DNA from: Vicinamibacterales bacterium
GTDB lineage: Bacteria > Acidobacteriota > Vicinamibacteria > Vicinamibacterales > UBA2999
DNA: 64,000 bases
Reading direction: 5' to 3'
NCBI GenBank assembly: GCA_041394705.1
Contig: JAWKHS010000012.1
Coordinates: 124,001 to 188,000 of the forward strand
Positions within the stretch are counted from its first letter, which is position 1. Each line of letters starts with the position of its first letter. Of the stretch, positions 16,751 through 26,123 are shown piece by piece. Below the pieces are notes generated by a model, which saw only the letters and a list, made by a program, of their open reading frames with translations, was not told where the DNA came from and did not search any database. The translations under genes were made by a program, and so were the position numbers.

Positions 16751-19601
16751 TTAGAACGCGTCACCTTGAAGGCCAGCTGCGCCACGCGCGGCGATGCCCA
16801 TTCGGGAGGTTCTGCCGCAGCTGCGAAGGTGAAGTCGAGTTGATCACGCGTGTAGTCCGCCGTAGTTCTCGTGGTTGAACGTTGAACACCTCGATCAGGC
16901 CGAGCGACAGGCCAGCGCGGCGAGCGCTGGATGTCCTTGGAACGCGGTCACGTGCAGGGGCTCGCCCGTCGGGGCATTGCGCGGCACGGGTCGCCGACCG
17001 CGAACGAGGTCGGCCCATCGAAGGCGATCCCTGCGTCGCTCGGAATCACCGGGGCGGTCACGTAGCGGTTCTGGCCGCCGCCGCGCTCTGCCCGAACGGG
17101 TTCTAGCGGCGACCAGTCGTCGCGAAGTAGTTGCCGAGCCGAAGAAGTACGCGCCGGCGACGTTGAAGCCGAGCGGCAGCCGCCACAGGGCGTTCAGCCG
17201 CAGCGTGTGGCGCTGGAAGTCCGTGGAGCGTGCCCAGTCGGCGTCGGGATTGGTGGTGTTGTCTGCCCTGGTGGAAGCCGTCGTGTTGCCGTGCGGACGG
17301 CATGTGGAGCAGGTCAGGCCCGCCTGCCAGTTGTCGGCAGCGCTTGGTGAGCCAGCTCGAGACGGCGTAGTCGGCCTTGCCCGCGTCGACTCGAGCCACT
17401 GGATGCGCGTGAACTTCGGATCGGGCCGCCGCGCCAGGTTGAGGTTGTAGCCTGTCGCCGGGTCGAAGTAGAGGACTGGACCGCTGCCTGGCGAAGTTGT
17501 AGCCCTTCCGAGGTGCGTGAGGTCGGCTTCGGGCCAATCCGCGGCCCGAACTGCGTCTGGAGAGCCAATCGTGTCTGCCACGTGTGCGGCATCTTGTAGT
17601 CGCTGGCGATGACGCGCGGCGACTGCGCGAGCTGGCGCGCGGCCGCTCTGGAAGTCGATCGAGGTCAGGCCCGCGTCCAGCGAGGTCGGCGATGAAGCCG
17701 GGCTGCCCGTCGTTCGAAGGGAGTTCCACGAGGATCCGCTCGCCGTTGAACGACTGGATGCTGAACGTCCGTGTTGGAGTCGAATGCTGAAGCTCAGCCC
17801 GCTGCCGCCCCGGATCTGAGATCCGTTGCCCCCGACGTTCCAGGTGAAGCCACCGCGCGGCACGATGTTGTTCAGACCGCAGCCCGCCAGGTGCAGCCGG
17901 TCGCCGGGCTTCAGGGCCGTGTTCGACACATAGCCGGGCCCGGGTCGAAGAGTGCATCGGTCGTGATGTGCGGCGGATCGAGCGCGCCCCAGTCCGCGTC
18001 CCAGCGGACGCCGCCGTTGAACCCGGTCAGCGAGTTGATGACCTTCCAGGTGTCGCCAATCAGATGGCCAGCGTGGGCGCGGGATGTCGATCGTCCAGTC
18101 CCCGAAGTTCTGTGGTCGAACCGCTGGACGCTGGCATCGAAGCCCGAAGAGGTCCCAGCGGGAGGGGTCGTCCCACGCGCGTCGATCGGAAACCGGCGCA
18201 GCAAGTCGGGCAAGACCAATCGGAACACGAATGCTCGCCGCGCGAGAGCAAGCTGCCACTGGCCGTGTCGTGCCACCGCAGGTATTCCGCCAGCCTTCAG
18301 GTCGTGCGCGCCCAGATTCGACGTGATGTCGTAGCGCCCGCTGTAGGTGTTCTGCCGGAAGTCCTGCGGATAGTTCCGGCGCTGTCCACCGTGAGGCCCG
18401 GGAACACGTAGTTCGGCGTGTCGGCCGGCGCGGAGACGGCGGGGAGTTCTTCCAGTCCTTCGAAGTGGCTGTAGCTGACGCGCGCTTCCTGGATGGTCGT
18501 GCTGTTGAGCACGCGCGACCGTGTTCGACACGATTGAACGCCTTGCGCGACCGGTCAGCGGCCTGCGACGGGTGGACGGTGCCCCGAACTGGGTGAAGGT
18601 TCTTCCAGTCCCAGAACGACGAAGCGCGAGGTGATGTGGTCGGTCGGCGTCAGCTGCCAGTCGGCGCGGCCGAGAGCTGTTCTCCACGAGCTTGGTGTCG
18701 AAGGACCGCTCGATCCCAGCAGCAAAGAGGCACCGATGCGGATCGTAGTGGGCTCAGTCTCGCGCTCGCCGACAGGAAGTAGTGGAGGTGTCGCGGATGA
18801 TCGGCCCTTACCGCGGCTCCGATCTGCTGGTTCGGGCATCGGCAGGACCCGGTCGGCGATGAAGTCCCTTCGCGTTCATCTTGTCGTCGCGGAAGTAGCC
18901 GTAGACGCTGCCGTCCAGGTTGTTGGTGCCCGAGCGCGGATCGCCTGCACCTGGATGCCGACGAAGGCGGCCTGCGTGATGTCGAAGAGATTCGTCACGA
19001 CCTGGAACTCGGCAATCGCCTCGCGGCTGAAGCGCGGCTGCCCGAACCCGCTGCCGGCCACCTGCTGCGTGATCTCCTGCCCGTCGAGTTGAGCTGGAAC
19101 TGACGGTCACGCGGCGCGTTGTCGGCGTTCTGCGTGATGCCCTTGACCTGCATGGCCAGCTCCAGCCAGTTGCGGCCCTGGAGCGGCGACCTTCCATCTG
19201 CCGTCGATCACGTTGCCGGCCACCTGCGTCGAGCTCACGTCCACGAGCGGCACTCGCCGGTGACGGTGACCGTCTCGCTGAGCGTGGCCACCTGCATCGC
19301 GAAGGGCACCGTGCGGTTCCTGGCCGACGAGGCATCGATGTCGGCACGATCACGGTGGCGAAGCCCGACAGTTCGGCCTGCACCTTGTAGCGGCGGCGGC
19401 GGGAACCAGGCGGTGATCGCCGCGCTCGTCGCTCACGTCGGCGAACACGCCCGGTCGTCAGGGAGGTGACGGTGACGGTGACGCCCGGGAGCCTTCCCTT
19501 CATCCGGTCGGTGACCGTGCCGAGGATCGTGGCTTCCTGAGCGAACGCCGCGACGGCAGGATCAGGATCGTGAAACACCAGCCGAGCGAACGCACACGCA
19601 T
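16751..19601 (-). pseudogene. TonB-dependent receptor (Oar-like), upstream paralogue, frameshifted throughout
   Basis: Same family and about the same length as its neighbour downstream. A start MRVRSLGWCFTILILP at 19601 leads, after one shift, into AVAAFAQEATILGTVTD with a signal peptide. A carboxypeptidase-regulatory-like domain (LPGVTVTVTSLTTG, YKVQAELSGFATV) follows. Plug motifs QGRNWLELAMQVKG and QEITQQVAGSGFGQPRFSREAIAEF are spread over different frames. Further on come the SGTNNLDGSVYGYFRDDKMNAK stretch (interrupted by one shift) and barrel words NPDADWAR and NLDLQRHTLRL-like segments. The last strand reads VAQLAFKVTR. Frame breaks occur throughout. Function is inferred only from the family: high-affinity TonB-driven uptake of a large or polymeric ligand. 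Confidence 0.65.
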
Positions 19602-19797
19602 GGCAGCCCTCCCCCAGGTCGTGCTGGGAACGGCTCCTGCTCAATCGTGGGGACGCTCGATCCAGGCCGCGATAGCATGGCGAACGCGGGACGGCGCGCC
19701 CGCGCGGTCCAGGTGCTACAGACGGCGCGGGCCGGCACAAGGCCCGCGCGTTGCACAGCACGCGCCCTGGCACTATGATGCGGCGTTCGGCCCCTGA

Positions 19798-20106
19798 GTG
19801 ACTGGCGCCCCGCAGCCCAAACGACTGCTCGTCCCACCACCGATCACGCGGCGCTCGCCGCCGCACGCTGGCGGATCGGGCTCGGCCTCACCGCGGCGAT
19901 GACCGCCATCGCCATGGTCTTCACATCCTGCTCGTCAGCGTACGGCAAGGGCTTCCTCGGCAGCATCCTGGTGCCGGGCCTGAGCGTCGGCATCGCCCTC
20001 GGCGTGCTGGTCATCCTCGCGGCGTGGGCGCTCATCCTCGCCTACGTGCGCTGGGCCAACGCGCACTACGACCGAGGTGGCCGCGATCAGAGGGGGCCGC
20101 GCATGA
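19798..20106 (+). pseudogene. yjcH: DUF485 (YjcH-like) membrane protein, frameshifted
   Basis: After correcting a shift in the first dozen codons, the frame reads PTTDHAALAAARWRIGLGL, a transmembrane helix, GKGFLGSILVPGLSVGIALG, a second helix, and YVRWANAHYDR. This is the DUF485 pattern of about 100 residues, normally the small partner encoded just before the acetate symporter ActP. Shifts are visible near 19825, 19925 (raw FTSCSSAYG where FYILLVAYG is expected) and 20085. In the corrected frame the TGA overlaps the ATG of the next gene, as in other yjcH-actP pairs. The GTG at 19798 is the likely start. The frame breaks look like sequence errors. Confidence 0.6.
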
Positions 20107-21690
20107 ACGGCGCCATCGGCGAGCCCACGGGCCTCGCCACGTTCTTCTTCTTCGTCTTCATCGCCGCCTCGCTCGGCATCACCTACTTCGCGGCCCGGCG
20201 CACGAAGAGCGCCGAGGACTTCTACGCCGCCGGCCACAAGAGTGACGGCACTGCAGAACCGGACTCGCGCTGGCCGGCGACTACATGAGCGCCGCGAGCT
20301 TCCTCGGCATCGCGGGACTCGTGGCGCTGTCGGGCTTCGACGGGCTCATCTACTCCATCGGCTTCCTGGTGGGCTGGCCGGTGGTCGTGTGCCTGATCGC
20401 CGAGCCGCTGCGCAACCTCGGCCGCTACACGTTCGCCGACGTCGTTACGCCGCTTCCGCCTGCGCCAGACGCCCGTCCGCGTCGCGTCGGCCTTCGGCGG
20501 CCTGGCCGTCATCGCCTTCTACCTCATCGCGCAGATGGTGGGCGCCGGCAACCTCATCCGCCTGCTCTTCGGCATGTCGTACGAGCTGGCCGTCGTCATC
20601 GTCGGCGGCGTGATGCTGGCCTACGTGCTCTTCGGCGGGATGCTCGCGACGACCTGGGTGCAGATCGTCAAGGCCGTGCTCCTCATGACGGGCGCGATGC
20701 TGCTGGCGCTGCTCGTCCTGGCCCGCTACTCGATGAACCCGCTGGCGCTGTTCGCGGACGCGGCGGCCCGCCTGGGGCCGTCGGTGCTCGCGCCGGGGCG
20801 CCTCGTGTCGGATCCGATCGACGCCATCTCGCTCGGCATCGCCCTGATGTTCGGGACCGCGGGCCTGCCGCACATCCTGATGCGCTTCTACACCGTGCCG
20901 ACGCGCCGGACGGCGCGCGTGTCAGTCGCCTACGCCACGGCCGCCATCGGGATCTTCTACCTGTTCACGTTCGTCCTGGGCTTCGGGGCCATGGTGCTCG
21001 TCGGGCAGGACGCCATCCGCGCCATCGACGCCGGCGGCAACATGGCCGCGCCGCTCCTGGCCGAGGCCGTGACGTCGGGCGTTCCTGGGCTTCATCGCCG
21101 CCGTCGCCTTCGCCACGATCCTCGCGGTGGTGGCCGGGCTGACCCTGGCCGGCGCCGCCGCGCTGTCGCACGACATCTGGGTCAGCGTCGTGCGGCACGG
21201 CCACGCCGACGGCGGAGAACAGCTGCTCGTGGCGCGCGCCTCGACCGTGCTCCTCGCCGTCGTGTCGATCGTCCTGGGCATCGCCTTCAAGGGCCAGAAC
21301 GTGGCGTACATGGTCGGTTTGGCCTTCGCCATCGCCGCCAGCGCGAGCTTCCCCGCCCTGGTGCTGTCGATGTTCTGGCGGCCGTTCACGACCGCCGGCG
21401 CCGTGGCCTCGGTGGTCGTGGGCACCGCGAGCGCGCTGCTCCTCATCTACCTGTCGCCGACGATTCAGGTGGATCTGCTGAAGCACGCGAGCGCCGTCTT
21501 CCCCCTCCGGAATCCCGGCATCGTCTCCATCCCCCTCGCCTTCGCCGTCGGCATCGGCGCCTCCCTGCTCGCGCCCGAGCCCGCCGCTGCGGAGAAGTTC
21601 GCCGCGGCCGAGCGCCGGCTGCACCTGGGGAGGAAGCGCCCTAGCGGCGGACGCACTGGCCCGGGCCAGCCTACCGAAACCGGCGGTTGA
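20103..21690 (+). pseudogene. actP: ActP-like cation/acetate symporter (SSS family), frameshifted
   Basis: A polytopic SSS transporter of about 530 residues whose pieces are all present but in three frames. The N-terminal GLATFFFFVFIAASLGITYFAARRTKSAEDFYAAG is followed by GDYMSAASFLGIAGL, AQMVGAGNLIRLLFG, GLPHILMRFYTVP, LAGAAALSHDIWVSVV and a C-terminal LRNPGIVSIPLAF block (quoted in pieces). These words and the preceding DUF485 gene fit ActP, which imports acetate and other short monocarboxylates with a cation. Frame breaks lie near 20240-20262 (two extra bases), 20445-20465 and 21080. The rest of the gene has normal codon use, so I read these as sequence errors, not loss of function. Confidence 0.7.
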
Positions 21691-21757
21691 CCCACGCCCC
21701 GAGGGCGAGCGCGATCAGCATCACCCCGAACAGCGTAGCGACGGACATCGAGTGCAT
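21671..21757 (-). CDS. Possible 28-residue single-span membrane peptide
   Basis: A minus-strand frame reads MHSMSVATLFGVMLIALALG then AWVNRRFR, one hydrophobic helix followed by Arg residues, a convincing membrane microprotein shape. Its stop overlaps the end of the ActP gene. There is no clear ribosome site, and the surrounding sequence carries indels. It could instead be the displaced tail of another protein. A second Met at 21748 would give 25 residues. Confidence 0.3.
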   Translation of the reverse strand: MHSMSVATLFGVMLIALALGAWVNRRFR

Positions 21758-21790
21758 GGCGCGCGTGCGGGTAAGTGTCGCGAGACAGCG

Positions 21791-22347
21791 TCATCCAGCA
21801 CGCCCAGGCCCCGAGACCCGACCCCGAGCTGGGCCGCGGTCTTCGAGGCCCGCCGCCGCCGAGCAGCCGCTCCACGATCGACGTCCCGCCACACGCGCCG
21901 TCAGTCGCGCGTGGCATCGATGGATCGACCCTGAAGCCGAACCGCGCGCACAGGGCGCGCGAGGCGGCGTTCTCGGGGAAGAGCCGGGAGAGCACCTTCC
22001 AGAAGCCCGCCTGCTCGAGGGCCTCGAGGAACACGGGCATGAGGACGGTGCCCACGCCTCGCCCGTGATGGCTGGTCGCCACGTAGATGGAAATAACGGC
22101 GACTGCCGGCGTAGCAGGCGCGGGCCCGGTAGGCGGACGCGGCCGCCCAGCCCACGACCTGTCCGGCCTCGACGGCGGCCAGGATCGGGAAGCGCGGGTC
22201 GGCGAACCAGGTCCTGACGTCGTCGGCCGTCCGTTCGCGCGTCTCGAAGGTGGCGCCGCGTCCGCGGATGCCGTCGTTGTAGATGGCGGCGATGGCCTCG
22301 GCGTCGTCGGCCGTGGCCGGGCGCACGGTGATCGATGCCACGGTCAT
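21791..22347 (-). pseudogene. GNAT N-acetyltransferase (phosphinothricin-acetyltransferase-like), frameshifted
   Basis: The N-terminal half reads VRPATADDAEAIAAIYNDGI, ATFETRERTADDVRTWF and GQVVGWAAASAYRARACYAG, the usual order in Pat/YncA-type acetyltransferases. A missing base near 22105 shifts the frame. The rest then appears as VATSHHGRGVGTVLMPVFLE, with the acetyl-CoA loop (H)GRGVG, and GFWKVLSRLFPENAASRALC with ARFGFR. A second shift around 21900 precedes VERLL. The intact protein would be about 185 residues. The acceptor is unknown; relatives acetylate small amines or amino-acid analogues. The breaks match the error-rich stretch to its left. Confidence 0.65.
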
Positions 22348-22365
22348 GCCCGTCCTCGACGTCGC

Positions 22366-22371
22366 ACTATA
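22366..22371 (-). promoter_or_regulatory. -10 element (TATAGT) before the acetyltransferase gene
   Basis: On the minus strand, TATAGT lies 18 bases before the ATG at 22347, a suitable place for a -10 box with a very short leader. No good -35 is visible at 16-18 bases. Confidence 0.3.
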
Positions 22372-22383
22372 CCGGAGACGGTC

Positions 22384-23976
22384 TCAGCGGCGAGCGCGCG
22401 GACCGAAGACGTGCGACGTGGGCACGGGCTCCCCCGCCAGGTATCTCGCGCGGTCGTCCGGCAGGTAGAGGCGCACCCGGCGATCGATGTCGACGCGGGG
22501 CGGCCAGTCGAGGGCCCCGAAGACCTGGCCGGCGAAGCGCGCGCGGAAGGCCGGCTCTTCCCAGTCCTCGAGGACGAGCGCCGGAGGGCGTCCCGTGGCG
22601 GCGAGCCAGGCGAGGGCCCGGTCCAGCCACGCGGGGTCGAGGGCGTCCCACATGACCACCTCGTGCCCCGAGGCGTATCTGATGGCACCGCTCGGCCACA
22701 CCGTGACGATGACCGCCTCGGCAGGCAGCCGCATGGCGACGGTCTCGGCCGTCAGCGTGAAGCGGGACTCGAGGCGACGGAGGCCGAAGGCCTCGGCCGC
22801 CGGGGGCGAGGTGACACCCCACGCCGCCGCGGCAACGACCACCAGCACTGCCGCGACCGCGCCCGCCCGCCACGGCACGCGCGCGGCCAGCGCCGCGACC
22901 GCGGCCGAGGCCAGCACCAGCGACAGGACGACCGCCGGCAGGAAGAACCGCAGGTACCACCACTCCGGGAACGGGCGATAGGCCAGGTAGACGGCCGCCA
23001 GGGCGGACGCCAGGGCGATGAGCATCCAGGCATCCTGACGTCGCCGCCCGGACAGCGCCCAGGGGGCCGCCGCCGCCAGCAGCACCAGCGGCGTGCTGGT
23101 CGCCAGCCAGGTACGGCCGTAGCGTTGGACGTTTCCGGCGACGTAGGAGGCGGAGAAGAGCGTGTCGAGCTGGCCGTAGCCCGACGTGAAGGGCGACCCG
23201 TACAGCGTCCGGTTGAGGACGAGCGCAGCCGCCACGCCCGGCACCGCCGCCAGCGCCGCGACCACGCCCGCCCGGACCGCGCGTCCCCAGGCGTCGGGCC
23301 CAGGCCTCCGGGACGCGACGAGACCGACGGCCACGATGGCCGCGGCGCCGGCCAGGGCGAGGTTCGGCCGGACCAGCAGCCCGATCCCGACCAAGGCGCC
23401 GACGGCCCACGGGCGCCCGGCGACGAGCATCAGCGCCACCGTGGTCCAGATCGCGGCCGTCGTGATGTCGTTCATCGGCTGGACGGCCTGGAAGAGGACG
23501 ATGGGATGGCAGGCCACGAGGAGGCTCGCGGCGACGCCCGCCCACGGCCCCGCAAGCCGCCGCGCGATCAGGAAGGCGGCCCAGGCGACCCACGCGGCCG
23601 CCATCGGCGGCAGCGCGTGAATCGCGGCCGCGCCGAACAGTCGGACGAGCGGCGCGACGAGCAGGCCGTAGCCGGGCGCGCAGACCGGCACGGCGCCGCC
23701 GGGCTGTGTCGGCGACGGCAGGAACCCTCCGGGCGCGGCCACCCGGGACGGCTCCGGCCACGGCGCCTCCAGCGCGAGCGCGCTCGCGGGTTCGACACGG
23801 CCCTCGGCGTACGCCTTGGCCATCAGCGCGTAGCAGGAGGAGTCGGAGCCGCCGACGGCGCCCGTCCGCCAGTGCCAGGCCGCGGCTCCGAGGGCCAGGC
23901 TCGCGGCGGCGCCGACGATGGCCGCCCCCAGCGCGAGGCTGGCAGCGGCCGGGACGATGGCCCCGGCGCGCGTCAT
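22384..23976 (-). CDS. GT-C type membrane glycosyltransferase (GT39/ArnT-like)
   Basis: A 530-residue protein with about ten to twelve hydrophobic segments and a soluble C-terminal domain of about 130 residues. After TM1, the first periplasmic loop contains GGSDSSCYALMAKAYAEGR, an Asp-containing loop like the catalytic acidic site of polyprenol-phosphate-dependent GT-C transferases. A Pro/Gly-rich loop, then APGYGLLVAPLVRLFG and the later RPFPEWWYLRFFLP segment, also fit. Such enzymes add a sugar from a polyprenyl-phosphate donor to lipid or protein on the outer face of the inner membrane. The GT2 gene that overlaps its start is a plausible maker of that donor. The exact acceptor is unknown. 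Confidence 0.65.
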   Translation of the reverse strand: MTRAGAIVPAAASLALGAAIVGAAASLALGAAAWHWRTGAVGGSDSSCYALMAKAYAEGRVEPASALALEAPWPEPSRVAAPGGFLPSPTQPGGAVPVCAPGYGLLVAPLVRLFGAAAIHALPPMAAAWVAWAAFLIARRLAGPWAGVAASLLVACHPIVLFQAVQPMNDITTAAIWTTVALMLVAGRPWAVGALVGIGLLVRPNLALAGAAAIVAVGLVASRRPGPDAWGRAVRAGVVAALAAVPGVAAALVLNRTLYGSPFTSGYGQLDTLFSASYVAGNVQRYGRTWLATSTPLVLLAAAAPWALSGRRRQDAWMLIALASALAAVYLAYRPFPEWWYLRFFLPAVVLSLVLASAAVAALAARVPWRAGAVAAVLVVVAAAAWGVTSPPAAEAFGLRRLESRFTLTAETVAMRLPAEAVIVTVWPSGAIRYASGHEVVMWDALDPAWLDRALAWLAATGRPPALVLEDWEEPAFRARFAGQVFGALDWPPRVDIDRRVRLYLPDDRARYLAGEPVPTSHVFGPRARR

Positions 23977-24698
23977 GACCAGCGATACTTGACCAGGACC
24001 TGCAGGGCGCGCACGCCGTCACGCCAGCCGATCTTCTTGCCGCTGGCCCGGCTGCGCGGCTCGAAGCGGACCGGACGCTCGTGGATCACGTGGCCCCGCC
24101 GCAGGAGCTTGGCCGTGATCTCGGGCTCGATGTCGAAGCGGTCGGACTCCAGGTCGAGCGAGCGCGCCACGTCGGTGGCCATGATCTTGTAGCAGGTCTC
24201 CATGTCGGTGAGGCGCCCGCCGTACAGCAGGTTCGTGACGCCCGTCAGCACGCGGTTGGCGACGACGGTCAGCCAGGGGGCCGACGAGGTGGGCCGCAGG
24301 AACCGGGAGCCGTAGACCACCCGGGCCTGGCCGTCGACGATCGGGGCCACGAGCGCCGCCAGCTGCACGGGATCGAGTTCGAGATCCGCGTCCTGGATCG
24401 CGATGACGTCCCCGCGCGCCTCGGCGATCCCCGTCCGGATCGCGCGGCCCTTGCCGGCGTTCCTGTCGGCGTGGATCACGCGCAGGCGGGGGTCCGGCGG
24501 CAGGGCGTCGAGCACTCCGCGCGTGCCGTCGGTGGAGCCGTCGTTCACGACCAGGATCTCCCGCTCCGCCGGCAGCGGCACGTCCAGGAGGCGGTCGAGC
24601 ACCGCCGCCACGGTCGCCGACTCGTTGAACACGGGGACGATGATGGTGACGACGGGCAGAGCCCTGAGTATGCCTGAGCTCGCGCTACCATGTCGCAT
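23973..24698 (-). CDS. Family 2 glycosyltransferase (polyprenyl-phosphate sugar transferase-like)
   Basis: A 241-residue soluble GT2 enzyme with the GT-A fold. Motifs are IIVPVFNESATV, the nucleotide-binding VVNDGSTDGT, the DAD motif in IAIQDADLELDP and the C-terminal ETCYKIMATDVA and RFDIEPEITAKLLRRG blocks typical of DPM1-like transferases, which make polyprenyl-phosphate hexose. It has no C-terminal membrane anchor. Its stop overlaps the start of the GT-C gene by 4 bases, so a donor synthase and a membrane transferase are probably made together. The only ATG before the catalytic domain is at 24698, inside a CATG palindrome shared with the start of the decarboxylase gene on the other strand. 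Confidence 0.8.
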   Translation of the reverse strand: MRHGSASSGILRALPVVTIIVPVFNESATVAAVLDRLLDVPLPAEREILVVNDGSTDGTRGVLDALPPDPRLRVIHADRNAGKGRAIRTGIAEARGDVIAIQDADLELDPVQLAALVAPIVDGQARVVYGSRFLRPTSSAPWLTVVANRVLTGVTNLLYGGRLTDMETCYKIMATDVARSLDLESDRFDIEPEITAKLLRRGHVIHERPVRFEPRSRASGKKIGWRDGVRALQVLVKYRWS

Positions 24699-26103
24699 GT
24701 CCACGCGCGATCTGCTGTTCGCCGCCGCCTCGCGCGGGGCCGACTTCATCGACGGCGTCGAGGCGCGGCACGTCGGCGGCCGGACGTCGGTGGCGGCGCT
24801 GCGCGAGACGCTCGGCGGACCGCTGCCGCGCACGGGCGCCGACCCGGCCGCCGTGGTCGAGGCCCTCGCCCGCGACGCCGACCCCGGGCTCGTCGCCACC
24901 ATCGGCCCACGCTACTTCGGCTTCGTGACGGGCGGTGCGCTTCCGGTCGCCGTCGCGGCGGACTGGCTCGCGTCGGCGTGGGATCAGAACGCCGGGCTCT
25001 ACGTCATGGCGCCGGCCGCCGCGGTCCTGGAGGACGTGGTCGCGGGCTGGCTCTTGGAGCTGTTGGACCTCCCGCCGCAGTCGAGCGTGGGCTTCGTCAC
25101 CGGTTGCCACATGGCGAACGTCACGTGCCTGGCCGCCGCCCGCCACGAGGTCCTGCGGCGGGCGGGGTGGGCCGTGGAGCGCGACGGGCTCCAGCGTGCG
25201 CCCCGGCTCACCGTGGTCGTGGGTGACGAGGTGCACGTCTCGGCGGTCGGGGCGCTGCGGATGCTCGGCATCGGCGCCGACGAGCTCGTCCGGGTCCCGG
25301 TGGACGGCCAGGGGCGCATGCGCGCCGATGCGCTTGGAGACGTGCTGCGCGGGCTCGATGGACCGATCGTGGTGTGCGCGCAGGCGGGCAACGTGGCGAC
25401 AGGCGCCTCGGACCCCCTCGGGGACGTCGTGGCGCTCGCGCACGCGAGGAACGCGTGGGTCCACGTCGACGGCGCGTTCGGCCTCTGGGCGCAGGTGGTC
25501 CCGAGGCTGGCGCCGCAGGTGGCCGGCATGGCCGGCGCCGACTCCTGGGCAACCGACGCGCACAAGTGGTTGAACGTCCCCTACGATTCGGGGCTCGCCA
25601 TCGTCGCCCATCAGGCGCCGCACCGCGCCGCGATGGGCCTCCGCGCGTCCTACCTGCAGCGCGGGCTCGACGAGGAGCGGACGGGCATGGACTGGGTGCC
25701 GGAGTCGTCGCGCCGCGCCCGGGTCATCCCGCTCTATGCGCTCCTGCGAACGCTCGGCGCCGACGGCGTCCGCGACCTCGTCGACCGGACGTGCCGGCTG
25801 GCCGCGCGCATGGCCGCGCGCCTGTCGGAGGCCCCGGGCGTGACGATCCTGAACGAGGTCGTGCTGAATCAGGTGCTCGTCACCTTCGCCGGCCGGACGG
25901 GCGGGGCGCCGGCCGCGACCCGGGACGTCATCGCCCGCGTCCAGGCCGAGGGCACCTGCTGGGCGGGCGGCGCGACCTGGCAGGGACACGAGGCGATGCG
26001 GATCTCGGTCTCCAACTGGTCGACGACCGACGCCGACATCGATCGGGCGGCCGAGGCCATCCTGGCCTGCCACCGCGCGGTGGTCGACGGCGCCCGCGGC
26101 TGA
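24697..26103 (+). CDS. PLP-dependent group II decarboxylase (aromatic amino acid/glutamate decarboxylase-like)
   Basis: A 468-residue pyridoxal-phosphate enzyme of the group II decarboxylase fold. Landmarks are PRYFGFVTGGALP, VGFVTGCHMANVTCLAAARH at the phosphate site, HVDGAFG with Asp258, and the Schiff-base lysine Lys290 in TDAHKWLNVPYDSG. The C-terminal AEGTCWAGGATWQGHEAMRISV block is also typical. Family members decarboxylate aromatic amino acids, glutamate or related compounds. The exact substrate is not clear from the sequence. An in-frame extension upstream to 24403 lies over the GT2 gene and is rejected. The gene diverges from GT2 with overlapping start codons. Confidence 0.8.
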   Translation: MSTRDLLFAAASRGADFIDGVEARHVGGRTSVAALRETLGGPLPRTGADPAAVVEALARDADPGLVATIGPRYFGFVTGGALPVAVAADWLASAWDQNAGLYVMAPAAAVLEDVVAGWLLELLDLPPQSSVGFVTGCHMANVTCLAAARHEVLRRAGWAVERDGLQRAPRLTVVVGDEVHVSAVGALRMLGIGADELVRVPVDGQGRMRADALGDVLRGLDGPIVVCAQAGNVATGASDPLGDVVALAHARNAWVHVDGAFGLWAQVVPRLAPQVAGMAGADSWATDAHKWLNVPYDSGLAIVAHQAPHRAAMGLRASYLQRGLDEERTGMDWVPESSRRARVIPLYALLRTLGADGVRDLVDRTCRLAARMAARLSEAPGVTILNEVVLNQVLVTFAGRTGGAPAATRDVIARVQAEGTCWAGGATWQGHEAMRISVSNWSTTDADIDRAAEAILACHRAVVDGARG

Positions 26104-26123
26104 AGGGCCGGTCTGTCGGGGCG

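Larger units (their letters stand above)
13619..19601 (-). repeat. Tandem duplication of a ~3.1 kb receptor gene unit
   Basis: Corresponding points in the two receptor genes lie about 3.1 kb apart: 3' ends at 13619 and 16751, starts at 16502 and 19601, and the stretch around 14640 repeated near 17750. Long words such as TTGAACGACTGGATGCTGAA recur in both. The copies are similar but clearly not identical. Confidence 0.75.

Noticed and set aside
13619..19601. Reading the receptor pair as ancient, decaying pseudogenes
   Set aside because: The same indel burden hits unrelated neighbours, and codon use and protein words are intact, so sequence error is the better explanation.
22087..24192. A 701-codon open frame on the plus strand opposite the two glycosyltransferase genes
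   Set aside because: Antisense shadow typical of GC-rich DNA; Arg/Gly/Asp-rich with no domain.
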